Origin: Chloroflexota bacterium
GTDB lineage: Bacteria > Chloroflexota > Dormibacteria > Dormibacterales > Dormibacteraceae
Direction of reading: 5' to 3'
Length of the DNA: 64,000 nucleotides
NCBI GenBank assembly: GCA_005880915.1
Contig: VBIW01000049.1
Coordinates: 1-64,000, forward strand
Shown one piece after another: positions 43,433-52,065 of this stretch; position 1 is the stretch's first letter; the number at the start of each line of letters is the position of its first letter. The translations under genes and the position numbers were made by a program. Under the pieces are notes generated by a model. That model was given only the letters and a program-made list of their open reading frames with translations. It was not told the DNA's origin and made no database searches.

Positions 43433-43478
43433 TCCTACGTGTTACCCGAACGGAGGAAGGATCGTTTCGGTATTGCGT

Positions 43479-43898
43479 ATGAAGAAATTGGTATTTCTAG
43501 CCGCGATCGCGCTGTTTGCGGTCGCGTGCGGCGCAACGAGAGCCGGCTCGGGCTCCGGGCCGACGCCGACTCCGGGCGGCGCAATGGGCTTCGACGTCAC
43601 GGCCACAAGCACTGACCACGCCGTCGCGATGCATGTGGGTCAGAAGCTGGGGGTCGTGCTTCGCGCCGGGCAGGGGATGGCCAACTGGTCGCACCCCGTT
43701 TCGAGCGATCAGTCAACACTCGCGGCGATCGTCGACCCCGCGGCTACGGCCGCCCGCGGCGTGACCCTGGCCGCATTTGAGGCCAGGAAGGCCGGCGAGG
43801 TCACCGTGACAGCGAACGCCGGGGCGGCCTGCTCGCCCGGCCAGGCGTGTCCGATGTTCCTGGCCGTCTACTCGCTGAAGGTCACGATCACGCCGTAG
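43479..43898 (+). CDS. Small lipoprotein with beta-sandwich (chagasin-like) domain
   Basis: The predicted protein has 139 aa. ATG 43479 starts MKKLVFLAAIALFAVAC, a typical lipoprotein signal (Cys about 17). The mature part reads VGQKLGVVLRAGQGMANWSHP, LAAFEARKAGEVTVTANAGAACSPGQACPMF, an Ig-like layout similar to chagasin/I42 inhibitors and to bacterial relatives of unknown role. The upstream GGAGGAAGG is rather distant (about 19 nt). It overlaps the convergent HIT gene by 11 nt. Confidence 0.7.
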   Translation: MKKLVFLAAIALFAVACGATRAGSGSGPTPTPGGAMGFDVTATSTDHAVAMHVGQKLGVVLRAGQGMANWSHPVSSDQSTLAAIVDPAATAARGVTLAAFEARKAGEVTVTANAGAACSPGQACPMFLAVYSLKVTITP

Positions 43899-44325
43899 TC
43901 GGGGCGCCTGCGCCTCGAATCGCTGCCGCGATCGAGTCGAGCTGGGCGCGGGCGGGAGGCCGGTCGTAGGTCGGCGGAAACGTCAGGCCGAAGCCATCCT
44001 TCGGGTAGCGCGGGATGACGTGGACATGGAAGTGGGGGACGTCCTGAAACGCGACCTCGCCGTCGGCGACGAACAGGTTGATGCCGGTTGCCCCGAGCGT
44101 GTGGCGCGCGATCGCGGCCAGGCGGCGGGCGACCCGGAACGTGCGCATCGCGGCGGTCTCGTCGAGATCAGCCATCAAGACCGCGTGCTCGCGCGGGGCG
44201 ACCAGCATGTGGCCGTGCGTGATGGGCTGGACGTCCATGAAGGCGACCACGGTGTCGTCCTGGTGCGTGAAGCTGGCGGGCGATTCGCCTCGGATGATCT
44301 CGCAGAAGATGCACTGATCGCTCAA
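43888..44325 (-). CDS. HIT family nucleotide hydrolase/transferase
   Basis: The 145-aa protein has the histidine triad HFHVHVIP (His98, His100, His102) and the N-terminal CIFCEIIRGESPA with two Cys, part of a zinc site found in HinT-like proteins. It likely hydrolyses AMP-linked or dinucleoside substrates. It stands next to the helicase gene on the same strand with 29 nt between. Confidence 0.92.
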   Translation of the reverse strand: MSDQCIFCEIIRGESPASFTHQDDTVVAFMDVQPITHGHMLVAPREHAVLMADLDETAAMRTFRVARRLAAIARHTLGATGINLFVADGEVAFQDVPHFHVHVIPRYPKDGFGLTFPPTYDRPPARAQLDSIAAAIRGAGAPTTA

Positions 44326-44354
44326 ATCGTGCTGAAGCTTAAACGGACGTTCAG

Positions 44355-46772
44355 CTATTCGGGGTCGTTGTGCGTCTCCACCGCAGCCGGCTCAGGGGGC
44401 ATCTCGATTGCTCCATTCGTGGCCTCAACCGGCTCGGAACCGTTCGGTGAAACGGCTGTTTCGCCGTCGACCACTCCCTCGACCGCCGGCCGCTGACCGC
44501 GCCGGCGTCGCCGGGCGCGCCGGTCGCCGCGATGGGGACGCGAGAGGCGCTGCACCTGGGAACGGATGCCGACCCGCTGACACGCCGTGACCACCGCGCC
44601 GACCCCGGCCACAAGGCCGTCATCCTTGCAGTGCTCGAAGAGCGGTCCGAACAGCTCAGGCGCGCCTCCGATCACCGTCTTCGAGTCGCCGACGATGACG
44701 AGGATCTTCTTCGCGCGGGAGATGGCGACGTTGACCCGGTTGGGGTCGTTGAGGAATCCGATCGCTGCCCGGTCGTTCGACCGCACGAGGGACAGGATCA
44801 CTCCGTCCGATTCGCGGCCCTCGAAGGCGTCGACCGACTCGATGTCGTCCGGCGGCACGATGCCCTTGAGCGCGCCTTGCAGCCGGTTGACCTGCGAGTT
44901 GTACATCGCGATCACGGCGAGCTTGGCTTTGCGCACGCGCCTCCGGATGATCGAGGTGATGTCCTTGCACAGAGCGACCTCGAACTCGTTCGCCACCGAG
45001 CGCTGCGCGTCGCGGTACTCGTCCTGCGCCCCGGTGTCGACCCAGACCAGCTCGCGGTCGAAAGGCCACGGGAGCGGCATGCGAGGGTGCGGGGCTTCGT
45101 GGATGAGCTTGCCTTCGTAGAACAGGTCTGAAACGACCCGGCCGATCGGCTCGCGCATGCGGTACTGGCGCGGCAGCATGATCTTGGAGGTCGCCGGGAC
45201 CTTGTCCCAGATCCAGCCGTAGAAGCTGTCGTCGCGCACCACCTCGTCGAGTGGCGTCTGGATGGTGAAGGTGGAGGCGGCCTCCTCCATCACCGGCGGC
45301 AGCTGGTTGAGGTCGCCGATCATGACCCAGCGCTTGGCCAGCGGCATAAGGGCCAGCGCCTCGTTGGCGCGCACCTTGTTTGCCTCATCGAGTATCAGCC
45401 AGTCGAAGACCTTGAACCGGAGCCGGGAGTCGATGGTGAGCCGGTTGCAGGTGCCGGCAACCAGGTTGTACGGCTCGAGGTCGTCGCTCTCCACGAGTGT
45501 GGGACGAAGCCGGCGAGGCACCTTCCCGGGTTCGGCGATACGGGCCTGTCGCACGTGTGAGAAGCCGAGCAGGCGTTCCTGCCCGGTGTCGACCGCGTCG
45601 TTGGAGTGTGATGACATGAGAATCGACGCGTTCGGGTTGCGCGCGAGGATGCGGCGGATCGACTCCACGATGGCAGTCGTCTTGCCGGTTCCGGGCGGCC
45701 CCTGGATCAGGTACAGCTGCCCTGGCCGCATGCCCATGACGCGCGCCACGGCCTCCGCCTGCTCCTCGTTAGGGTCGGGCAGGTGGTGGGCCTTCTTGCC
45801 GTCCAGGGGCACTCGCGGTGGGCTCCCCAGCCAGCCGGTATCGGCCAGCTCGGCGGCGAGCGCGCCGGTGCGCGGGCTCCCGATCTGCAGCTGGCGGATG
45901 ACGGAGCGCTGGGCCTCGAACATCTCCACGCTTGCTGTCGGGAGGACGATGCCCTCGTCGGGCAATGGGTCGTAGCGGCGGAAGCTCACCCACAGGTTTG
46001 AGCCCTGGATCCGGTCCAGCGACATGCCGCGGTACTCCGGGAAACCCGCCGAGCGGACGGTCAGGGAGTCGATGCCGCGGTAGATCCTTCCGTCAGCGTC
46101 GTCGACCAGGTGGAGGATGGCCCGCACGTACTCGCCGCCGCGCATGTCCTCCCCGCAGTTCGGGCAGTGGATGCCGTTCGAGGTGGGAACCTCGGTCTCG
46201 CACTTCGGGCACTCGATCCACTGCTCGGTCGCTTCGTAGCGGCGGACCGCGGCCTCGGCGAGCTTTTCCCGGTAATCGCGCAGGTGCTCGATGAAGCGCA
46301 TGGTCGAATCGAGCATGGGATGCGCCTTCGCCTGCTCGCGCAGGGTGATCGCCGTGAACCCTTCCAGGTCGCCGTCCCACTCCTTGACCACGTGGAGCTC
46401 GTGGAAGCGCAGCCGGAGCCGGTTCTTCTCCATCTCGTAGGCGCCTTCCAGCTCCTGCCAGTCGGTGATCTCCAGGGCCAGGCCCATGGGCGTCCGGCCG
46501 AGCTTGCCGGTCAGCAGCGTGGTGCTCACCTGGCCTGTGAACTCGAGCGGCTTCTCCGGCTTGACCACGTTGTAGGTGCCGTCGATGAGCTTCTGCTCCT
46601 CGAGCACCTGGCGCAGCAGCTCGGCTCCGCCGTGGGCCTCGAGGGCGGTGACCTTGGCCGCCGCGGGCGTGCCCGGGCGGACACGAATGCCGAGACGACC
46701 AGCCTGGATCTCCTCCCCCGGGATCTCGGGGTTCCAGAGCGGCAGAACATCGCCGGGGATGGGCGTGCTCAT
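44355..46772 (-). CDS. UPF1/DNA2-like SF1 helicase with zinc ribbon
   Basis: The 805-aa protein has an N-terminal region (1-180) of unknown fold, a four-Cys zinc ribbon (CPKC...CPNC, about 190-209), then SF1B helicase motifs: GPPGTGKTTAIVE (I), SSHSNDAVD (Ia), FDWLILDEANKV (II), GDLNQLPPV (III), LPRQYRM (IV), VDAFEGRESDGVILSLVRS (V) and RVNVAISRAKK (VI). The tail from about 740 is basic and low-complexity. It probably unwinds RNA or DNA; the specific pathway is unknown. Confidence 0.88.
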   Translation of the reverse strand: MSTPIPGDVLPLWNPEIPGEEIQAGRLGIRVRPGTPAAAKVTALEAHGGAELLRQVLEEQKLIDGTYNVVKPEKPLEFTGQVSTTLLTGKLGRTPMGLALEITDWQELEGAYEMEKNRLRLRFHELHVVKEWDGDLEGFTAITLREQAKAHPMLDSTMRFIEHLRDYREKLAEAAVRRYEATEQWIECPKCETEVPTSNGIHCPNCGEDMRGGEYVRAILHLVDDADGRIYRGIDSLTVRSAGFPEYRGMSLDRIQGSNLWVSFRRYDPLPDEGIVLPTASVEMFEAQRSVIRQLQIGSPRTGALAAELADTGWLGSPPRVPLDGKKAHHLPDPNEEQAEAVARVMGMRPGQLYLIQGPPGTGKTTAIVESIRRILARNPNASILMSSHSNDAVDTGQERLLGFSHVRQARIAEPGKVPRRLRPTLVESDDLEPYNLVAGTCNRLTIDSRLRFKVFDWLILDEANKVRANEALALMPLAKRWVMIGDLNQLPPVMEEAASTFTIQTPLDEVVRDDSFYGWIWDKVPATSKIMLPRQYRMREPIGRVVSDLFYEGKLIHEAPHPRMPLPWPFDRELVWVDTGAQDEYRDAQRSVANEFEVALCKDITSIIRRRVRKAKLAVIAMYNSQVNRLQGALKGIVPPDDIESVDAFEGRESDGVILSLVRSNDRAAIGFLNDPNRVNVAISRAKKILVIVGDSKTVIGGAPELFGPLFEHCKDDGLVAGVGAVVTACQRVGIRSQVQRLSRPHRGDRRARRRRRGQRPAVEGVVDGETAVSPNGSEPVEATNGAIEMPPEPAAVETHNDPE

Positions 46773-46836
46773 ACCAGGCGAGCCTTGGCTGTAGTACGGG
46801 CAGAACGCGTGATTAGGATCAAGTCAAGTTAAAAGG

Positions 46837-46853
46837 GGTCCCCGGGCGGGACC
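46837..46853. promoter_or_regulatory. Perfect hairpin in the helicase-mttB intergenic region
   Basis: GGTCCC-CGGGC-GGGACC forms a 6-bp stem within the 144-bp divergent region. GGATCAAG occurs at 46816 and again at 46897. Either could be regulatory for mttB, but no recognisable sigma70 promoter or IclR-type box is seen here. Confidence 0.3.
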
Positions 46854-46916
46854 AAGCACCCCAACGGGCAGCGCCTACGTTACCACACCCCGCTTTGGAT
46901 CAAGATTTGACCCGTC

Positions 46917-48365
46917 ATGTGGAAGAACCGGCTCAAGCCGTATGACCTCTTGAGCAAGGACGAGGTCAACACCATCCACGGTCAGGCGATGACCATCCTC
47001 GAGGAGATCGGCGTCGACTTCCTCCACGACGGCGCCCGGGAGCTGTTCCAGAAGGCTGGTATGCGGGTCGAGGACAACCGTGTGCGGTTCGAGCGGGCTT
47101 TCGTCATGGAGCAGGTCGCGAAGACGCCGGCGACGTTCGAGTTCCAAGCCCGGAACAGCGCCCATACGGTGACGCTGGGCGGCGACAACGTGGTGACCGC
47201 GCCTGTCTACGGTCCGCCTTTCGTGACCGACCTGGAGCGCGGCCGGCGGGGAGCGACACTCGAGGACTTCAGCAACTTCGACAAGCTGTCCCAGGCGGTG
47301 GAGCAGATCCACTGCGCCGGCGGGACGACCGTAGAGCCCGAGGACCTGCCGCTGGGCTCGCGGCACCTCGACATGGTTTATTCCCACATCCGGTGGACGG
47401 ACAAACCGTTCATGGGCAGCGTCATCTCGACCGAGAACGCGCGAGACACGATCGAGATGGCGTCGATCCTTTTCGGCGGCCGCGAAAAGATCGAGAAGAC
47501 GCCGGCGGTGCTGAGCCTGATCAACGTCAACAGCCCGCTGCGCTACGACGACCGCATGCTCGGCGCGTTGATGGAGTACTCGGCCGCGGGCCAGCCGGTG
47601 ATCGTCACGCCGTTCCTCATGGCAGGTGCGATGTCGCCGATGGGCCTTGCCGGCACCGTCGCGCAGCAGACCGCGGAAGCCCTGGCCGGGATCGCCCTGG
47701 TGCAGCTGATCCGGCCCGGCACGCCGAGCGTATACGGATCGTTCCTCACCAACACCGACATGCAGTCGGGCAGTCCCGCGTTCGGCACACCGGAATCGGC
47801 GATGGGCATCCTGGCCAGCGCGCAGATGGCGCGTCACTACAACCTTCCGTTCCGCGGCGGCGGCGCGCTGACATCGTCGAAGGCGCCCGATGCACAGGCG
47901 GCTTACGAGTCGATGATGTGCATGTGGCCGACCATCCTCGGCCGCGTCAACTTTGTGCTCCACGCCGCAGGCTGGTTGGAGAGCGCTCTGCTCGCGTCCT
48001 ACGAGAAGTTCATCATCGACGTCGAGCAGCTGCGCATGTTCGAGTGGATCCTTGGTCATGGGCTGCCGGTCGACGACGAAGGCCTGGCGATGGACGCGCT
48101 GCGCGAGGTCGGCCCCGGCGGCCACTTCCTCGGCGCCGAGCACACGCTCCGCAACTACCGCACCGGTTTCTACCGGCCATGGATCTCGTCGACGGAGAAC
48201 TACGACCGCTGGCAGCGATTCGGCGCGCGGACGGCGGACGTGGTGGCCGCCGAGCGGTGGAAGCAGGTGCTCGCCGAGTATCCCGACCCGGGCATCGACC
48301 CGGGCGTCGACGAGGAGCTGAAGGAATTCATCACGAAGCGCAAGCAGGAGCTGGGCGACGACTGA
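46917..48365 (+). CDS. MttB superfamily corrinoid-dependent methyltransferase, non-pyrrolysine
   Basis: The 482-aa TIM-barrel protein of the trimethylamine methyltransferase superfamily begins WKNRLKPYDLLSKDEVNTIHGQAMTILEEIGVDF and contains VSLINVNSPLRYDDRML-type and NFVLHAAGWLESALLASYEKFIID regions. There is no in-frame TAG, so it is a Pyl-less homologue like the glycine betaine methyltransferase MtgB. It would methylate the Co(I) corrinoid protein encoded at 52930-53652. Substrate: glycine betaine or another methylated amine is plausible, not shown. No RBS is obvious. Confidence 0.88.
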   Translation: MWKNRLKPYDLLSKDEVNTIHGQAMTILEEIGVDFLHDGARELFQKAGMRVEDNRVRFERAFVMEQVAKTPATFEFQARNSAHTVTLGGDNVVTAPVYGPPFVTDLERGRRGATLEDFSNFDKLSQAVEQIHCAGGTTVEPEDLPLGSRHLDMVYSHIRWTDKPFMGSVISTENARDTIEMASILFGGREKIEKTPAVLSLINVNSPLRYDDRMLGALMEYSAAGQPVIVTPFLMAGAMSPMGLAGTVAQQTAEALAGIALVQLIRPGTPSVYGSFLTNTDMQSGSPAFGTPESAMGILASAQMARHYNLPFRGGGALTSSKAPDAQAAYESMMCMWPTILGRVNFVLHAAGWLESALLASYEKFIIDVEQLRMFEWILGHGLPVDDEGLAMDALREVGPGGHFLGAEHTLRNYRTGFYRPWISSTENYDRWQRFGARTADVVAAERWKQVLAEYPDPGIDPGVDEELKEFITKRKQELGDD

Positions 48366-48378
48366 CCTTCTCGACGCA

Positions 48379-49008
48379 TTGGCGTCGGAGCGCCCCGCGC
48401 CGGCAAGCGGTTCCGCCGCCGCCTCGGTCGTCGCCACAGCTGCGGCGCTGCTCCAGAAGGTTGCGCGGCGTTCCGTGAAGCAGTGGAGTGGCGCCGCGGC
48501 AGCCTATGAGCGCGCTAAGGCCATTCGGCTGCGAGCCGAGGCGCTTGTCGAGCTCGACTCGAGCGCATTCCTCGACTACCTCGAGGCCGTGCGCCTGGGT
48601 CAGGGCGTCGAAGGTGCACGGAAAAGAACGATCGACATTCCGACGCAAATCGCCAGCGCGGCTGAAGAGGCGATCGACCTGGGGCGTGCGCTCGCGGGCA
48701 ACGGCAATCCGAATCTGAGAGCTGACGCGATCGCCGCGGGCATCCTTGCGCAGGCCGCGGCGACGATCGCCGAGATCCTGGTTCAGGTCAACGAGTCAGC
48801 TGGCCCGCCAGCCGCTCCAGGCCCCGCAGGTGATCGCGGTCGTGCTCCAGGGCGATCTCCAGGTACCGATCCACCGTCACGTCCCCGTACCGTTCGTGGC
48901 GACCTGTCAAAGCGCGTTGTTCGGCGTCCAGAGTCTTCACGTAGCCGATCAGCATCATCCGCGTCGCAGTCCACTCGTCGAGCGCGTCGTCGAGGTGAAT
49001 CCCGCTGA
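48379..49008 (+). CDS. Formiminotetrahydrofolate cyclodeaminase-like protein with antisense-overlapping tail
   Basis: The predicted protein has 209 aa. Residues 1-140 match the cyclodeaminase (FTCD_C/FchA) helical fold: ALASERPAPASGSAAASVVATAAALLQKV, AEALVELDSSAFLDYLEAV and GNPNLRADAIAAGILAQAAATIAEILVQVN. The conserved helix seems to begin a few codons before TTG 48379 (TDLLDA). The last 70 residues are Arg/Ser/Pro-rich and lie antisense to the DinB-like gene, so the original stop was probably lost. The enzyme would release ammonia from formimino-THF to methenyl-THF. Confidence 0.7.
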   Translation: MASERPAPASGSAAASVVATAAALLQKVARRSVKQWSGAAAAYERAKAIRLRAEALVELDSSAFLDYLEAVRLGQGVEGARKRTIDIPTQIASAAEEAIDLGRALAGNGNPNLRADAIAAGILAQAAATIAEILVQVNESAGPPAAPGPAGDRGRAPGRSPGTDPPSRPRTVRGDLSKRVVRRPESSRSRSASSASQSTRRARRRGESR

Positions 49009-49234
49009 AATCGCTTCCGTCGTTGTTGAAGTATTCGAAGGTCGGATTCTCGCCTGCAGCTATGGAGCGGATTCTCGGCACATAGCAGTCCCGCTCTGTC
49101 GCCGCAAGGTGCGCGGCGATGTCGCGCAGGTTCCACGCGCCGACCCTCGCCGACAGGTCATCCGTCGCCAGGCGCAGCATGGCGATCACGAGCTGCTGGC
49201 TGTTGATCAGCCGATCGAAGATCTCCTCGCTCAC
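48788..49234 (-). CDS. DinB-like protein, last gene of the corrinoid operon
   Basis: The 148-aa DinB/DfsB-type helical bundle starts at GTG 49234 (GTGA overlap with the upstream gene). Likely metal ligands are in AWNLRDIAAHLAATERDCYVPRI (His about 42) and LEHDRDHLRGLERL (two His near 132-136). It differs from the DinB-like protein at 31660. Its 3' half overlaps the convergent cyclodeaminase reading frame by 221 nt. Role in C1 metabolism is unknown but the operon position is firm. Confidence 0.8.
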   Translation of the reverse strand: MSEEIFDRLINSQQLVIAMLRLATDDLSARVGAWNLRDIAAHLAATERDCYVPRIRSIAAGENPTFEYFNNDGSDFSGIHLDDALDEWTATRMMLIGYVKTLDAEQRALTGRHERYGDVTVDRYLEIALEHDRDHLRGLERLAGQLTR

Positions 49235-49509
49235 TCCGGATTCAACAGCCGCGATCGTGGGTTGGATTCCGTCAGGTCAGCGATCAGCGCGCTCACGACC
49301 TCGTCGGGCGTCCCGGCGCGCTCCTCGACCGGACCCCACTTCCAGCCGTCGAGGTACGCATCCATGTCTGTGGAGCCATCCTTCATCGCATACGCGTCGA
49401 TGGCGGCCTGAAAGTAGTCAGGCAGCATCCGCTTGACCTCGACGCCGCCCTCCCAGGCCTTGACCTGCGAAGGAATGTGCTTCCAGGACATGACCTGATA
49501 CTTAGCCAC
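49231..49509 (-). CDS. Small 'virulence factor' family protein (PF13769-type)
   Basis: The predicted protein has 92 aa from GTG 49509, reading AKYQVMSWKHIPSQVKAWEGGVEVKRMLPDYFQAAIDAYAMKDG, the pattern of the family named virulence factor in Pfam despite no proven function. The frame is open upstream only through the tandem repeats, so I reject the longer form. It overlaps the DUF1638 gene by 8 nt and the DinB-like gene by 4 nt, tying it to corrinoid methyl transfer. Confidence 0.8.
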   Translation of the reverse strand: MAKYQVMSWKHIPSQVKAWEGGVEVKRMLPDYFQAAIDAYAMKDGSTDMDAYLDGWKWGPVEERAGTPDEVVSALIADLTESNPRSRLLNPE

Positions 49510-50242
49510 GGAGCGTGACGGAGTGGTCGGCCGCAGGCCGGGTGGGGGGATCTTCACCTCCCCGCTTGCCGGGGAGGTCGGCCGCAGGCCGGGTGCGGGG
49601 GTCTTCACCTCCCCGCTTGCCGGGGAGGTCGGCCGCAGGCCGGGTGGGGGCGTCCGCACCCTCCACTAACGCGGCAAGTCGCTCCTCGAGTTCCCCCAAT
49701 CCGACATCTTCGATCTCGAGGGGAAGGCCGAGGTACTCCGCGATGGCACGCGCCTTGTCTGCCAGTCTTGGGTTCGGCACCTGGCGAAGGTAGAGCACGG
49801 CTTCGTAGTTGCCGAACAACATCGGCTTGAGCTCTGGGTAGCGGTCGAGCCCCAGGCCCTTGACCACCGCCCGATCGAAGTTGCGCACGAGCCAATCGGT
49901 CAGGAAGAAAGTTCCTGGCCTTTGGTCGGCGATCTCCGCGAAACGCTCCTCGCCCGCGTACATCTCGTAGCAGTGCGGACCGCGCAAGCGGGAGGCGCCG
50001 ACCTCTGCGAGCAGCGAGTCGAGCTTGCCGTTCATCCCGCACTCGCCATAAACGACGACAAGCTTTGCGTAGTTCGGACGAAGTGCGTGCAGCCGCTCCC
50101 GCAGCTCGTCCACGATCCGCGATGGATAGAGGTGGAGAAGCGCCGAGACCCCGTAGATGTCGACGTCCCAGCCGCGCCGGTCGACGATGTCCTTCACCTC
50201 GCGGCCAAGTGCGCCGCAGATGACCAGGGCGGTGGTGTTCAC
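49502..50242 (-). CDS. DUF1638 protein with repeat-expanded C-terminus
   Basis: The 246-aa protein starts at GTG 50242 (GTGA overlap). DUF1638 core: LVICGALGREVKDIV, ALLHLYPSRIVDELRERL, KLVVVYGECGMNGKLD and FFLTDWLVRNFDRAV, with Cys in ICGAL and YGECG as likely active or metal-binding residues. From about residue 198 it consists of 17-aa repeats (TRPAADLPGKRGGEDP) encoded by 51-bp palindromic repeats. DUF1638 is uncharacterised; here it is locked in a corrinoid methyltransferase operon. Confidence 0.82.
   Translation of the reverse strand: MNTTALVICGALGREVKDIVDRRGWDVDIYGVSALLHLYPSRIVDELRERLHALRPNYAKLVVVYGECGMNGKLDSLLAEVGASRLRGPHCYEMYAGEERFAEIADQRPGTFFLTDWLVRNFDRAVVKGLGLDRYPELKPMLFGNYEAVLYLRQVPNPRLADKARAIAEYLGLPLEIEDVGLGELEERLAALVEGADAPTRPAADLPGKRGGEDPRTRPAADLPGKRGGEDPPTRPAADHSVTLRG
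49525..49650. repeat. 51-bp tandem repeats (2.5 copies) of a palindromic element in coding DNA
   Basis: GGTCGGCCGCAGGCCGGGTG recurs at 49525, 49576 and 49627 with exact 51-bp period (17 codons), separated by CACCTCCCCGCTTGCCGGGGAGG, itself a hairpin. Copies differ at few positions, so duplication is recent. They add in-frame residues to the DUF1638 protein. Confidence 0.85.
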
Positions 50243-52065
50243 CGGACCGGGGCCAGTTGAGGGAATCCGAGCACCCCTATGAACGAGTCGTTGAAATCCG
50301 GGCGTCCCGAAAGCTCGACGTATTCGATGCGCGACGGCAGCTCGAACGCAACCTGGCGCTCGCGGTAGGACAGCAGCGCGATCTTGGCGCCTTCACCCGC
50401 TGAGTTGCCGACGGCGATGATGCGATCCACGTCTACCGCTGGGACGAGGCCGATGATCTTCGCGCTCTCGGGATTCAGGTAGGAGCCGAATGAGCCGCCC
50501 AGGAGCACCTGGTCGAGGTCCTGCGGCCCGACGCCGAGGATGTCCATCAAGACCTTGATCCCAGCCGCGATGGATCCCTTGGCGAACTGGAGCTCGCGGA
50601 TGTCCTTCTGAGTGAGGTAGACGCCGTCCGCGAGCAGGAAGGCTCGCACGCCGTCCACGTCGATCAGCCGGTCGCGCAGCGGATGGTTGGGCACGTCCTC
50701 GCGCAGCCTCAAGCGCCCCGAATGGTCTAACAGTCCCGCAAGCAAAAGCTGCGCGACTGCGTCGACCAAGCCAGAGCCGCAGATTCCCTGCGCGGGCACG
50801 TCGCCGCCGATGATCTGCAGCTCGATCACGTCGCTGATCGTCACTCCTTCGATCGCGCCGACAGTCGCACGCATGCCGCAGCGGATCTGGCTGCCTTCGA
50901 ACGCCGGCCCGGCGGGCGCTGCGGTCGCGAGGGCGCGCTGCGCGCTGCCCAGCACGATCTCGCCGTTGGTGCCGACGTCGACGAAAACGCGAAGCCTGTC
51001 CTCGCGCACGACGCCGGTCGCCAACACTCCGGCGACGATGTCCGCGCCTACGTACGCACCGAGCGCAGGCAGCGTCTGGACATAACCGTGCGGGTGGATG
51101 TGCAGGCCGACCTCGCGCGCTTCCACGTTGAGCTGGTCCATGAATGCTGGAGTGAACGGCGACATCGAGAGCGGCGTCGGGTCCACGCCCAGGAGCAGGT
51201 GCAGCATCGTCACGTTGCCGACCACGACAGCCTCGTACGTCTGCTGTGGAGTGACGCCGGTCTCTCGATAGAGATCGTCGAGGACGGAGTTCATAGTCGT
51301 CACCACCGCGTCCTGCAGCTCGCGGATCGCCTCTGGGCCGTTCATGCCGTGGCTGATGCGGGAGATGACGTCCGCGCCGAACGGAGCCTGGCCGTTGAGC
51401 GTCGAAAGCACCGAGGCCGCCATCCCCGTGCGCAGGTTCATCAGCGTGCCTACCAGGGTCGTGGTGCCGACGTCGAACGCGACGCCGTAACAGTCGCCAG
51501 TGGTGTCGCCGGGCTCGACCGCCACGAGGTTCTCACCGGCCAGGACGGCGGTGACGCGGAAGCCGGCCTCGCGGAAGACGGGCGGCAGGGTGCGCAGCAC
51601 CGCAACGCCCGCGATCATGTCGTGGCCTTCCGCGGTCAGCGCGTCCTTGAGGCGAGCGATGTCGCTTCGCTGATCCTCCATGGAGGGCTCGGCGAGCTCG
51701 AAATAAACCTTCCGCACGTTTGGGTCGAGGATGACCAGGCGGCCGAGGCCCATCGTCGCCGCCTTCGGCACGCGCAGCAGCGCCGGCACCTCGCACGTCA
51801 TGTCCTCGTGGATATGCGTCTGGCATGAGAGGCGCCAGCCGTCCTCGATCTCGGACGGGCGAAGCTGGCGGTGGTCGGCAGTTTCGGCATCCCGCCGTCC
51901 GTTGATCACGCGCACCTTGCATTTGCCGCACGTGCCGCGGCCACCACACGTCGAGTCGATCGGCAGGCCAATCCAGTGGGCCGCGCTGAAGAGCGTCGTC
52001 CCCGGCGGCACGCGGGTCGTGCGGTCATACGGGAGGTAGGTCACCTCGAGCTTGCGAGCGATCAC
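50239..52065 (-). CDS. RACo-like corrinoid activation protein (2Fe-2S ferredoxin + ASKHA domain)
   Basis: The predicted protein has 608 aa from GTG 52065 (GTGA overlap; the frame continues upstream without homology). The N-terminal plant-type 2Fe-2S domain has Cys40, Cys46, Cys49 and Cys81 (STCGGRGTCGKC, LSCQT). The C-terminal ASKHA ATPase (DUF4445) has VAFDVGTTTLVG, VVGNVTMLHLLLG, VFVDVGTNGEIVLG, GICGSGLVDAVA and LLGGSFGSYLNP. RACo-type proteins reduce inactive Co(II) corrinoid to Co(I) using ATP. It would maintain the corrinoid protein of this operon. Confidence 0.92.
   Translation of the reverse strand: MIARKLEVTYLPYDRTTRVPPGTTLFSAAHWIGLPIDSTCGGRGTCGKCKVRVINGRRDAETADHRQLRPSEIEDGWRLSCQTHIHEDMTCEVPALLRVPKAATMGLGRLVILDPNVRKVYFELAEPSMEDQRSDIARLKDALTAEGHDMIAGVAVLRTLPPVFREAGFRVTAVLAGENLVAVEPGDTTGDCYGVAFDVGTTTLVGTLMNLRTGMAASVLSTLNGQAPFGADVISRISHGMNGPEAIRELQDAVVTTMNSVLDDLYRETGVTPQQTYEAVVVGNVTMLHLLLGVDPTPLSMSPFTPAFMDQLNVEAREVGLHIHPHGYVQTLPALGAYVGADIVAGVLATGVVREDRLRVFVDVGTNGEIVLGSAQRALATAAPAGPAFEGSQIRCGMRATVGAIEGVTISDVIELQIIGGDVPAQGICGSGLVDAVAQLLLAGLLDHSGRLRLREDVPNHPLRDRLIDVDGVRAFLLADGVYLTQKDIRELQFAKGSIAAGIKVLMDILGVGPQDLDQVLLGGSFGSYLNPESAKIIGLVPAVDVDRIIAVGNSAGEGAKIALLSYRERQVAFELPSRIEYVELSGRPDFNDSFIGVLGFPQLAPVR

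Noticed and set aside
46917-48365. Pyrrolysine-containing MttB
   Set aside because: There is no in-frame TAG; the region equivalent to the Pyl site is read through with ordinary codons.
46875-48437. 520-codon open frame antisense to the MttB gene
   Set aside because: Composition is Arg/His/Asp-rich with no family pattern, typical of antisense frames in high-GC DNA; the plus strand encodes a clear MttB protein.
49525-49650. CRISPR-like array
   Set aside because: Repeat units are contiguous with palindromic spacers of identical sequence, in frame with a gene, and no cas genes are nearby.
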